Part shown: piece by piece, positions 16,075 to 24,561 of the stretch
Numbering within the stretch: the stretch's first letter is position 1
How the letters are laid out: every line of letters begins with the position of its first letter
From: Stenotrophomonas sp. SAU14A_NAIMI4_5
Lineage (GTDB): Bacteria > Pseudomonadota > Gammaproteobacteria > Xanthomonadales > Xanthomonadaceae
Assembly (NCBI RefSeq): GCF_003086795.1
Contig: NZ_CP026003.1
Span: 3,498,770-3,562,769, forward strand
DNA: 64,000 nucleotides
Direction: 5' to 3'
The notes under the pieces: generated by a model
Told to the model about the DNA's origin: nothing
Seen by the model: only the letters and a program-made list of their open reading frames with translations
Databases searched by the model: none
Position numbers and translations under genes: made by a program

Positions 16075-16305
16075 CTAAGCTCCCCGCTGGACCACAAAGA
16101 CCAGCCCGGCGCTCTTCAGCCTGCGCCGCAGGTCTTCCACTTCTTCCAGACCCGGCTTGTTAGCAAACTCCAAGCGAATATCCGCGTCCTCCAGTCCTGG
16201 AATAGTCAAATATTCCTCGAACGAGATGTATGGAGTCGAGCCCAACTCCGAGCTTCCCTCGCATACTTTTAGATGAGGGGTATCTTTGTAGACTGCAACG
16301 CTCAT
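16075..16305 (-). CDS. small hypothetical protein
   Basis: This 76-aa protein (MSVAVYKDTPHLKVCEGSS...) starts at 16305 behind AAGGA. It is acidic in the middle and ends with a helix and strand (EEVEDLRRRLKSAGLVFVVQRGA). It sits between SduA and the 152-aa gene on the same strand, 46 bp after SduA. Nothing in it reveals a function; an accessory or antitoxin role is only a guess from position. Confidence 0.5.
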   Translation of the reverse strand: MSVAVYKDTPHLKVCEGSSELGSTPYISFEEYLTIPGLEDADIRLEFANKPGLEEVEDLRRRLKSAGLVFVVQRGA

Positions 16306-16351
16306 CTCGACGTCCTTCGGGTTGGGGAATCTCTTTATACCTGGACATGGC

Positions 16352-17425
16352 CTACCAAGGAATGTCGTCGTCGGGTTCGACGGCCTCGACCGCCGCAGCT
16401 TCAAGGCCCGCCGTCGGCACCATCATCTCTATCAACCGCTCTCCCTGAGCCAGGAGGTGGTCGTAGGTGATGACCGTGATTCCATGCATACGCCGATTGA
16501 GGCCGTGAAGTGCTCGCTGCTGCTCATCCGTCCAGTCATAAGAGCGCCCAATGACGATCGTGGCCCGGGGGTGGTAGGCCACTACCTCTTTGTGGTCAAC
16601 CAATCCCTTGTCTGCAAAGTCATGAAGCATGTCCAGGTAACGGTGGCACTGGCCGATGGCCTTTGAAACGTCCGCAGAGAAGTAGTAGTTCTTGTGACCC
16701 CTGTCATAGAGCAGCACATCCATATCCGGCCGCTTTAGCTCGACGATGTCCCTATATCCAGCAATCACGCTAGGCAACATCAAGTCGATGTTGTCTCCTG
16801 TGGTGATTGCCCTCACCTCGTCCCTGACCACGTAGGCGTTCCCAAAGGCCCAGCAGTGCCTTTCGCACCAAGATTGGTAGACCTGCTCGGCCGACTCACC
16901 ACGGCCCAAGTTTGCACGCAGCTCAGCAACCGCTGAGCGCATTTCATTGAGCCGAATGGATCCCCGAAGCGCCTCGGTCAACTCATGTGTCAGCTCAGTG
17001 CTGGCCAAGTGCTTGACCAGCTCTGCTTGCGACAACACCTTGGTCAGCGCGCCGACCAAGGATTGCGGGTCATGCCCGGTGAGGTCGACGGTCCCGTTCG
17101 CCACCCTGATGAGAATGAACTCCCCTGCTTCAGATTGCTGGGCCAAAGGCAAGTGGGTCTGAAGGTATTTGAAAAGCTTGAGCGTGGAGGTCTCGGTCAA
17201 GGTGATGGTCTTGATCGGATCCTCCTCCCAGGGCGAGGCTTTGGTCTTCTTGAACCCCTCGAGCTTTATGGAGAACTCAGTGTGGCTAGTGTGAGGAATC
17301 AGCCACCCGACCACGTGCAACTTGGTCCTCGTGTTCTCGTTGAGGACAACGACAGGGACATAGTCCAGCTTGCCACTCTGAGCTGTTTTTCGGACCACTT
17401 TTGACACTTCGGCTGATTCGCTCAT
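16352..17425 (-). CDS. sduA: Shedu anti-phage nuclease SduA (DUF4263)
   Basis: This is a 357-aa protein. The C-terminal nuclease domain (about 180-335) shows the DUF4263 pattern: WAFGNAY, DNIDLMLPSVIAGYRDIVELKRP (D214, E229, K231 as the PD-(D/E)XK set), then DVLLYDR, YYFSADVSKAIGQCHRYL and ATIVIGRS. The N-terminal about 150 residues are beta-rich and specific to this lineage, as expected for Shedu N-terminal sensor domains. Shedu is normally a single-gene defence system whose nuclease degrades phage DNA. The upstream UDG-like gene ends 37 bp before it on the same strand, suggesting an operon. A recombined second copy lies at 13984. Confidence 0.85.
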   Translation of the reverse strand: MSESAEVSKVVRKTAQSGKLDYVPVVVLNENTRTKLHVVGWLIPHTSHTEFSIKLEGFKKTKASPWEEDPIKTITLTETSTLKLFKYLQTHLPLAQQSEAGEFILIRVANGTVDLTGHDPQSLVGALTKVLSQAELVKHLASTELTHELTEALRGSIRLNEMRSAVAELRANLGRGESAEQVYQSWCERHCWAFGNAYVVRDEVRAITTGDNIDLMLPSVIAGYRDIVELKRPDMDVLLYDRGHKNYYFSADVSKAIGQCHRYLDMLHDFADKGLVDHKEVVAYHPRATIVIGRSYDWTDEQQRALHGLNRRMHGITVITYDHLLAQGERLIEMMVPTAGLEAAAVEAVEPDDDIPW

Positions 17426-17462
17426 GCACTAGTCCTCGGCCCAAAAACCACTCTTACCACTC

Positions 17463-18197
17463 TCAGGACTGGCACCGCAGGGATGCCAGGTAACGCAGCG
17501 CTCCGGCCCTGTCCTGCCACGTGTCCACATTCCAAGAGGGATGATAGACCCAGGTCATGAGCGCTGAGCCCCCAACATAGTCCAGCGACCAAACATCCCG
17601 GTGTTCAAGGTATCGCCTTTTGCTGTGTCCACGGTTCACCTGCTCCGCCACAAATGGAGGAATGCCTCCCTCGCGACGGCCATGCCGAAGGAACCGCCAA
17701 GTGGTCCTGCCCAGCACGAGGACAACAGTTGGCCTAAGAACAGGCAAGATCTCCCGCACCAGCGCGTCACCCCCCTTCCTCAGCGCCTCATTGCGCGGGC
17801 GGTGATTGGCCTGGGAACCGGCGAAGGCTTGAGACAGGTTGGCGAACGCTACTCGCCGCCATGCGTCCGCAGCTTCCCCCAGTGGGAAGTCGTGTCGCCC
17901 GGTGAGCACCAGGTCCAGCGCCCTGAAGAAGGGACTATCCTCGCCTTCCCGGAGCGGCTCCGCCATCCCCCGGAAAGTATTTCGAGTGAAGGGACGGGTG
18001 ACATCGAGCGAATCGGTCACCCCCTCCTTCCGGTAGTGCGACTCCCCCAACAGTAGGGTCCGCTGCCCGTTCATGCCATCCCAGTAAAGGTCACCGCAAT
18101 ACGGGAGAAATCGAACTTCATCGGTCCACTCGTGCTTATTTAGATCCGGCGTTGACTCACCTCTGGATGACGACGGAAGCAACGCAATCCCTGTCAT
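17463..18197 (-). CDS. uracil-DNA-glycosylase-superfamily-like protein next to SduA
   Basis: This is a 244-aa protein. A strand-loop RTLLLGESHYR (46-56), a strand LRPTVVLVLGRTTWRFL (154-170) and TWVYHPSWN (215-223) mirror the order of UDG-superfamily motifs: active-site loop after strand 1, a middle strand, and the HPS motif. The classical catalytic GQDPY is replaced by GESHY, so activity on uracil is doubtful. The start at 18197 has AGGGAG 6 bases upstream. It is 37 bp ahead of sduA, and the same pair was duplicated together at 13984, so the two travel as a unit. Family membership is inferred from motif order. Confidence 0.6.
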   Translation of the reverse strand: MTGIALLPSSSRGESTPDLNKHEWTDEVRFLPYCGDLYWDGMNGQRTLLLGESHYRKEGVTDSLDVTRPFTRNTFRGMAEPLREGEDSPFFRALDLVLTGRHDFPLGEAADAWRRVAFANLSQAFAGSQANHRPRNEALRKGGDALVREILPVLRPTVVLVLGRTTWRFLRHGRREGGIPPFVAEQVNRGHSKRRYLEHRDVWSLDYVGGSALMTWVYHPSWNVDTWQDRAGALRYLASLRCQS

Positions 18198-18258
18198 CTT
18201 GGCTCCCTTGCCCTGTGGTGCAATAGAGACCGGCACCGACCGGTGCCGGTCCTTGAAA

Positions 18259-18405
18259 CTACTTCTTTCCCTTCTTGGCCTTGTCCGGGGCCTGACTCAG
18301 GGCAGAGCCCGCCGCCGTCTTGGATTTACTGCCGGTTCGATCGTCACGCAAAACTGCACTTGCGGCCTTCGCCGCCTTCGGGCTCGTCTGCTCGTTCTTC
18401 GCCAT
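18259..18405 (-). CDS. small basic Lys/Ala-rich protein
   Basis: This 48-aa protein reads MAKNEQTSPKAAKAAS..., ends in DKAKKGKK and starts behind AGGAGA (8 bases before ATG). It is highly charged and probably disordered, like small histone-tail-like proteins seen beside defence and phage genes. It lies 61 bp ahead of the UDG-like gene on the same strand, so it may be the first gene of the Shedu operon. A GC-rich inverted repeat (ACCGGCACCG/CGGTGCCGGT, about 18230-18250) lies between them. Confidence 0.6.
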   Translation of the reverse strand: MAKNEQTSPKAAKAASAVLRDDRTGSKSKTAAGSALSQAPDKAKKGKK

Positions 18406-18759
18406 AACGTCTCTCCTGACCACCACTTGTGGCAGCCGGATGATAGGAAAAACATTGGTTACATCTCACCAATATTTCCATCCGTTTATCACTCATTCAT
18501 CTTTCAAAAAATGAATGGTTAGCTTATTTCGGTTAAACAGTACGGTAATGACTCCGAAAATGGGCCGCTCATCCGAACGCAAATCATTGATTTAAATACA
18601 AATGCGTGCGCATTTGGGGGCGGTACGATTGGCCAGGCCGAGACGCAAAACGGCACCTCTCAGGCAATGCCTAAGGCCATGAATAAAAAGCCCGTTTTTC
18701 GTTGACGATTTTTAGGCCCGCAGTATCTGTACTTCCATCCTTCAGATGGAAGCAACGCA
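18406..18759. other. divergent intergenic region
   Basis: This AT-rich stretch of about 350 bp separates the minus-strand Shedu cluster from the plus-strand integrase. It contains A/T-rich tracts suited to two divergent promoters and the repeated words GTGCG/ATTTG near 18600. No gene or strong hairpin was seen. It is a candidate site for an attachment core of the second integrase. Confidence 0.4.
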
Positions 18760-20151
18760 GTGACCTCCTCCTCCTCCCAACACCTCAACTCCTACTTGGC
18801 CGACCCAACCGGCACGCTCAAGCTGACAGACGTTCGCATTGGCCGCGTCCGCATCGGCGAAATGATCGTGACTGGCCGAGAAGCAGCCATCCACGCTCAA
18901 GAGATCATCAACGACGCCTGTGAACGGACCCGTCGAGCGAACCTTGGAAAGAATGGCACGCGCTACCCCGAGCCGCTCCCCGTGGCCGCCCCTGCTCGAT
19001 TGCTGTCTATCGAGATCCGGGACTACTTGGCTGACCGCGAGCGCATGGGCCTGACACGCAACACCATCGAGTCCACGGCGCGGACATTGAAGCTGCTCCA
19101 GATGGCCTGCGGGGACATTCCTGTTTCTCGAATCGACCATACCCACATCTATAGGTTGTGGGACCTTCTGCGCTGGTCTCCGCCGCTATTACTGTCGGAC
19201 CCGATGTATCGCGATTGGACGTTCGAGCAGGCGGTAGCTCGAGGCAAGAAGTTGTGCGTCGATCCGCCTGCTCCCGCCACAGCTGAAAAGCACCGCAGGT
19301 TCTTGGTTACGTTCTTCGGGCGATTGGAAGAAGCAAAGGCCATCATCGCCTCGCCCATGCGCGTTTTCGCGGAGGTCAAGAAAGACCTGGCTATTGACCC
19401 CAACAAAGCCGAGAGGCTGTTTGATGAGCAGGATATGCAGCGCATCTTCGCCCCTCAGACCTTCATCCCGTGGGCAATGAAATCCCCGCATCGTTGGTGG
19501 GTGCCCATGATTGGCTTATATACCGGCGCACGTATCAATGAAGTGGCTCAGCTCAAGTTGCACGACATCGTTCAGGAGAGCGGCGTATGGTGCATCCGCA
19601 TCCAAAAGACCATCGACAGCGACCTTGGCCATAAAGACCGGAATCGAAGCCGCCAAAGCCTAAAAGGCAAAGCAGCCCTCCGAACGCTCCCCATTCCCCA
19701 ACCGCTGCTCGACGCTGGTTTCCTGGCGTTCGTGGAGGACATCCGCGCTTGTGGCCATCCTCGCCTCTTCCCCCACCTGTCTGCCGGCGTGCGACGCGAC
19801 AATGGCGACACCAATGCCCGTTACAGCCAAGGCGTCCTCAATCAGTTCAGCCGATACATGAAGGATCTCGGATTTCCTAAAGGCGTTGGGTTCCACGCCT
19901 TCCGGCACACCCTTGCCACGGAGCTGCATCACATGGGGGTGGCAGATGAGGACATTGCCCTGGTCACCGGCCACTCCATCAGCAAGCGGGTCCCTGTGCT
20001 GCACGAGGCCTATTTCCACAAGAAGCCAGCGCAGGCACGAACGAAGCAGATCGCAGTCCTGGAGAAGTATCACCCTGACGTGGTGCTTCCGGTCTACCAA
20101 ACGGGGCAGTTCAAGGCGGCGTTGTCGGACCCTCGCAAGTTCTACCCCTAA
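18760..20151 (+). CDS. tyrosine recombinase/integrase (mid-island)
   Basis: This 463-aa protein has a SAM-like N-terminal region (about 85-220) and a catalytic domain with R in GLYTGARINEVAQL, the HAFRHTLAT box, GHS and a C-terminal Tyr in HEAYFHK, so all active-site residues are present. The GTG at 18760 is the only suitable start; a nearby ATG at 18747 is closed by a stop after five codons. It resembles the tRNA-proximal integrase at 31781 in the catalytic core but is a different lineage. Its position in mid-island suggests a nested or fused element. Confidence 0.85.
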   Translation: MTSSSSQHLNSYLADPTGTLKLTDVRIGRVRIGEMIVTGREAAIHAQEIINDACERTRRANLGKNGTRYPEPLPVAAPARLLSIEIRDYLADRERMGLTRNTIESTARTLKLLQMACGDIPVSRIDHTHIYRLWDLLRWSPPLLLSDPMYRDWTFEQAVARGKKLCVDPPAPATAEKHRRFLVTFFGRLEEAKAIIASPMRVFAEVKKDLAIDPNKAERLFDEQDMQRIFAPQTFIPWAMKSPHRWWVPMIGLYTGARINEVAQLKLHDIVQESGVWCIRIQKTIDSDLGHKDRNRSRQSLKGKAALRTLPIPQPLLDAGFLAFVEDIRACGHPRLFPHLSAGVRRDNGDTNARYSQGVLNQFSRYMKDLGFPKGVGFHAFRHTLATELHHMGVADEDIALVTGHSISKRVPVLHEAYFHKKPAQARTKQIAVLEKYHPDVVLPVYQTGQFKAALSDPRKFYP

Positions 20152-20454
20152 GTCATCCGCAGAAGATGTGAAGTCCTTCGCGAGCCGGGGACTTCTCTCA
20201 ACTTCAACTACTGTGGTCGAACAGTCAGCACCAGTGCGGGAGGACATCCAAGCCTTGCACCCCGGCACCTATTCGTCGCGCAGCCATGTCCGCTCGAACA
20301 CACAAAGTCCTTTGCGAAAAATCAACCTTAAGGCAATTCTAAATGGAGACTCGTTTCGCATCCTAGACCGTGTCTGCTTTGAGCCATGAGCTGCCGGCAT
20401 TGAGCTGGGGCCGATTGACTGCGATCATCCATGCGACCGCTATAGGCTGAAGCC
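20152..20454. other. intergenic gap after integrase
   Basis: About 300 bp with no convincing gene. Nothing resembling a terminator hairpin stands out. The last 60 bases before 20455 presumably hold the promoter of the large ATPase gene. Confidence 0.4.
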
Positions 20455-23400
20455 ATGCATCCTTTCTTCAGAATCCAACCAGAAATGATCCAGCGCTTGG
20501 ATGACACGACTGCCAGGCAACTAATCGGCAGGCTTTGCGAGAGAGACATAGCTCGCTCAGGGTTGCCTCCCTGTGTCTTCTACGGCGGCGATCAGAGGGC
20601 GACTGACGATGGAGTGGATGTCGAGATTACCTGCAAGCCCACGAAGCGATTGAACGAGAAGCTCACCCGCAGCGTAGCGATGGTCCAAGTTAAAGCGGAG
20701 AAGAAGCCTTTCGGGCCACAGAGAATTAACGGCGAGATGCAGCCGAAAGGTCGCCTGCGACCGTGCATTTCTGGCCTCGCCAAGGAGCATGGCCTCTATC
20801 TTATCGTCTCAACGAAAGAGAATCCTTCATTCAAGGTCAGGACGGCTCGAGTTGAGGCCATGCGAGGTGTCCTAGCTAGCAACGGCCTATCCAAGAAGGT
20901 AGAAGTGGACTTCTACGGGGCACAGGAGGTTGCGAGCTGGGTCGAATCGCATCCAGCTATAGCGATTTGGCTAAGAGAAGTGCTCGGTCAGCCACTGTCA
21001 GGCTGGAAGGGATATGGGCCCTGGGCATACAGGGAAACAACTCTCGACCGAGAGTTCATCTTGGACGAGGAAGGCCGAGTTTCAATTCCTGAGAGAACGG
21101 AGCTGGGGACGGTTGCGGAAGCGGTTGTAGCTATACGACGCGACCTTAGGGCTGGGAGCGCAGTCCGGCTCTTGGGTCTTTCAGGCTTGGGAAAAACGAG
21201 GCTCGCCCAAGCTCTGTTTGACCCTCGGATTGAGGCGCATGAGCCAGCCCTGTCGCCCAACAGCGCGATCTATACCGATATCGGTGACCGACCCTCACCC
21301 TCGCCTGAAGAGATGTTAGGAGCGATTTCCCTGTCAGCAGGCCCAACAGTCTTGGTCATCGACAACTGCGGACAGGACACCCACAACGCTCTAGTGGAGG
21401 CTTGCATCAAGGCATCCATCAGCCTGGGCCTCCTTACCATTGAATATGACGTCAGAGACAAGCTAGCCCCGTCAACTCGGGCCTACGAGCTGGAAGGTGC
21501 ATCTGACGCGACCATAGATGAGATCCTTCGGGAACGCTATAAGCACCTGAGCTACCCCGACCGCGACGTGATTGTTCGAGCAAGTGATGGTAACGCCCGC
21601 CTTGCCATGGCGATTGCCGAGACGGCTCCTCAATCGGGCCAGCTCTCATCTCTTGAAGATGGCGAACTATTCCGACGTTTGTTTCATCAACGGGCTGACA
21701 CAGGCGATGAGTTGCTGCGCTGCGCGCGTGCTGCCAGCTTGCTCTACTCCTTCAACGGAGAAGACATGGAGGAGGGCTCAGAGCTCAGGGTGCTCTCCGA
21801 ACTCGCAGAAGTCTCGCCCAGCACCTTCTATCGCCAAATGGCTGACCTCAAACGAAGAGGGCTCTTACAGTCGCGAGGAAAGATGCGCGCGATTCTGCCC
21901 CAAGCGATCGCAAACTATTTGGCCAATGAGTGTCTTCAAGAAATCAGTCCATCAAAGGTGACAGACAGCCTTTTTGACAACGCCACATCGCGCGTCAAGG
22001 CATCTTTTGGCAATCGCCTAAGCAACCTAGGTAACTCTAGCGTTGGCAGTCAGGTAGTCACGTCTTGGCTATCGAAAGGCGGTGCTCTTTCAAAGATAGC
22101 ATCTCTTAACAACGAGGAGATGCTCACGTTCAAAAGGGTTGCGCCAATAAACCCCTCCATGGCACTCGCTGCAGTCGAAGACTTCTTGCATGATGGCGAG
22201 CTAGGAAATCGCCTGGCACATGAGATTCCGGATCTCTCTAGCTTGGTGAACGCCATCGCATACGACCCAAATCTTTTCAGCCGGTCCGTATCCGCGTTGC
22301 AAGCGCTGGTAGGGCTGGATCAGTCCACAAAGGGCGACAACAATGGCACCAGAAAGAACCTAACCACCCTGTTCCAAGTTGTGCACTCGGGGACACACGC
22401 CCCCATTGGGATGCGCACTAGCGCAATCCGGGAGATGCTTAGTTCACATGACGAAGATGTATTTGAGATAGGACTGCATTGCCTTGATGCTTCGCTCCAG
22501 ACACTTGGGCTGTCTAGTTCGGGTAACCATCGATTCGGAGCTCGCAGTCGAGACTACGGCTGGAGGCCACAATCGTTGGACGATCAGCAGCTCTGGTTCG
22601 CCGAGTTCTTGGCGGTTGCGGGCGATTTCGCCTCGTCCGCAAACGAGCGTGGGGCGCTTGTCCGCTCTACGATTGGAAAGCGCGCCAGGGACCTTCTGCA
22701 CTTGGACGACAAGACTATCGATTCGCTCGTTCAGCTCACGCCTGTCTTCCAGACGGAGGATGGCTGGCCGGAGGCTTGGACTGCGGCAAAGCTGTTGCTA
22801 CGCCGAACAAATATTAGTGAAGACCTGCGCCGACGGGTCGCCACGTTTGCCCAGACGGTTGCCCCTCGCGGGCTGCGCCAACGTGTGGTGGCAAAACTGC
22901 ACTCACGAGAGCTCTTTGACGATGAAGATTTTGAGGTAGATCAATACGTCGAGCGGGAGCAGGAGTCCCAGTTCGAAGCAGTATCTGTTGGCAAGGAACT
23001 CGGGAAGGATAAGGCGCTACTGATGGAGATGCTTCCTCGGCTTATGGACCGAGGCTCCCGCGGAATGCCTTTCTCCCTCGGCCAAGGGGTCGCGGCCGCA
23101 GCTGAGGATATCCCCTCCCTTCTTGGCGCCATCGGCAGGATTTTAGGCGACACCGATGAGTCGCGCTTGAGCACGCTCTTCCTGCGGGGCGTAATGTCTG
23201 GGTGGTCGGAGCGCGACCTGAACCAGACAAACGCTTTCTTAGACAACTCTATACGCAGCCCTATCTGGGCTCGCTGGTATTCGGAACTCCAGTTGGCAGT
23301 CGTCTTTGATGACCGCGCCTTAGTGCGCACTATAGATGCGATTGAACATGGGGCGGCTCCTGTTGAAGATTTCACTTGGCTTAGCATGGGACGCACACTG

Positions 23401-24282
23401 GCACCGCATCGGGTCGTTGAGTTTGGGAGGCTTATTGACACCCTTGCGAGACGAGGGATGAGTGGCGTCCATACCGCCCTCGACACCTTGCACATGCAAG
23501 TCTTCAGCTCTAAGGAATTGGCAAAATCTGAACAGGCCGAACTTGGTGCCTATTGCTTAAGCTTCCTGTTGCGCTACGACTGGACCAGCTTGAAGGTGGA
23601 CCAAACCATGGTCGAACATGAGTTGGAACAGGTCTTCGATTACGCCGCGAGGCATGCAAGTGGATTCGAGTCACTCAAGGATCTGATAGACAAGGTCATT
23701 AAGCACCGTCGTGGAAGCGGCCTCTTCGATCGCAATTCTAAGGGGCGCTTGATTGGTCCCGCCTTGATGAGATTTCCCGAACAGTGCCTGACGTATCTTA
23801 TGAGCCACCCGTTGCTCAGCCAATCTGAGGATGCTGCCGAACTGCTGTTGCTCGAGAGCTCCAGTGCAGAGCGGGGATTGAGCAACCACGTTCCAGACGA
23901 AGTTCTTCTGATATGGATCATGAAAGACCCGGACCTGAGAGCTAAGTTTGCGATGAGGATGTGCCGTTTGGAAGCCGCAACCTCGACCCAAGAAATAGAT
24001 GAGGGTGGCGCTTTTTCGTTAGCACGCAGGATCTACGAACTATCTACAGACAAGCTCTCAGCGGTCGCTATCCTTGGCAGCCGCCTGATCAGCAGCTCAT
24101 TCTCCAGCAGGGAGATTCCTCACATGAGTTCCGGCATCAAGATGCTGGATACATTGCCAGCTCCCGCCACGCAGAAGGAAGCTGAAGAAAGACGTCGGAT
24201 CCGCAAAGAGCTTTCCAACCGCATTGAGTGGATGACTGATCTGGGAAGATCTAGCAGGAGGGAGCCAGAAGGGTTCGAGTAG
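20455..24282 (+). CDS. nuclease-STAND NTPase (Avs-like defence protein)
   Basis: This is a 1275-aa protein. Residues 1-180 form a PD-(D/E)XK-like domain (GGDQRATDDGVDVEI with D55, then MVQVKAE with Q78/K80). A P-loop ATPase follows: Walker A GLSGLGKT (241-248), Walker B TVLVIDNC (about 303-310) and a winged-helix-like segment (PSTFYRQMADLKRRGLLQ). The rest, from about 500, is helical repeat-like, as in STAND sensors. Such proteins (Avs and relatives) bind a phage protein through the C-terminal repeats, oligomerise, and cut DNA with the N-terminal domain. It stands alone on its strand with no obvious partner gene. Assignment to a numbered Avs type cannot be made by eye. Confidence 0.75.
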   Translation: MHPFFRIQPEMIQRLDDTTARQLIGRLCERDIARSGLPPCVFYGGDQRATDDGVDVEITCKPTKRLNEKLTRSVAMVQVKAEKKPFGPQRINGEMQPKGRLRPCISGLAKEHGLYLIVSTKENPSFKVRTARVEAMRGVLASNGLSKKVEVDFYGAQEVASWVESHPAIAIWLREVLGQPLSGWKGYGPWAYRETTLDREFILDEEGRVSIPERTELGTVAEAVVAIRRDLRAGSAVRLLGLSGLGKTRLAQALFDPRIEAHEPALSPNSAIYTDIGDRPSPSPEEMLGAISLSAGPTVLVIDNCGQDTHNALVEACIKASISLGLLTIEYDVRDKLAPSTRAYELEGASDATIDEILRERYKHLSYPDRDVIVRASDGNARLAMAIAETAPQSGQLSSLEDGELFRRLFHQRADTGDELLRCARAASLLYSFNGEDMEEGSELRVLSELAEVSPSTFYRQMADLKRRGLLQSRGKMRAILPQAIANYLANECLQEISPSKVTDSLFDNATSRVKASFGNRLSNLGNSSVGSQVVTSWLSKGGALSKIASLNNEEMLTFKRVAPINPSMALAAVEDFLHDGELGNRLAHEIPDLSSLVNAIAYDPNLFSRSVSALQALVGLDQSTKGDNNGTRKNLTTLFQVVHSGTHAPIGMRTSAIREMLSSHDEDVFEIGLHCLDASLQTLGLSSSGNHRFGARSRDYGWRPQSLDDQQLWFAEFLAVAGDFASSANERGALVRSTIGKRARDLLHLDDKTIDSLVQLTPVFQTEDGWPEAWTAAKLLLRRTNISEDLRRRVATFAQTVAPRGLRQRVVAKLHSRELFDDEDFEVDQYVEREQESQFEAVSVGKELGKDKALLMEMLPRLMDRGSRGMPFSLGQGVAAAAEDIPSLLGAIGRILGDTDESRLSTLFLRGVMSGWSERDLNQTNAFLDNSIRSPIWARWYSELQLAVVFDDRALVRTIDAIEHGAAPVEDFTWLSMGRTLAPHRVVEFGRLIDTLARRGMSGVHTALDTLHMQVFSSKELAKSEQAELGAYCLSFLLRYDWTSLKVDQTMVEHELEQVFDYAARHASGFESLKDLIDKVIKHRRGSGLFDRNSKGRLIGPALMRFPEQCLTYLMSHPLLSQSEDAAELLLLESSSAERGLSNHVPDEVLLIWIMKDPDLRAKFAMRMCRLEAATSTQEIDEGGAFSLARRIYELSTDKLSAVAILGSRLISSSFSSREIPHMSSGIKMLDTLPAPATQKEAEERRRIRKELSNRIEWMTDLGRSSRREPEGFE

Positions 24283-24378
24283 AACTTCGGCAAACGAAGA
24301 TAGCCGCTTCTGTCTTCCTTAGCTGGGTGGATTTGTCAGAAAGAGGCGAGCAGCATCTATGTGGATTGACTTGAATAG

Positions 24379-24561
24379 TCATTGTCGTAACTGCATGGCT
24401 GCGCCTATCTCCTCCGGGCATTCATAATCTTCGTTGTCGATGAAGCCCGGCACGCATATAGCCATGACCTTCGTTACAGCCAAGCACCTCCAGCAGGTGG
24501 TTTCACCTTGGAGCAGCGCGTAGCTGGTGGCGATGTGGACCCCCGTTTGCTGCTCACTGCG
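24379..24561 (-). pseudogene. CWRC-containing fragment after the HEPN gene
   Basis: Directly after the stop of the HEPN gene the same frame continues open for about 60 codons and contains GETTCWRCLAVTKVMAICVPGF and ends at TGA 24379. The CW(K/R)C pair is typical of small zinc-binding accessory proteins and recurs in the gene at 26134. There is no good start codon, so this is probably the 3' part of a truncated gene. Confidence 0.3.
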
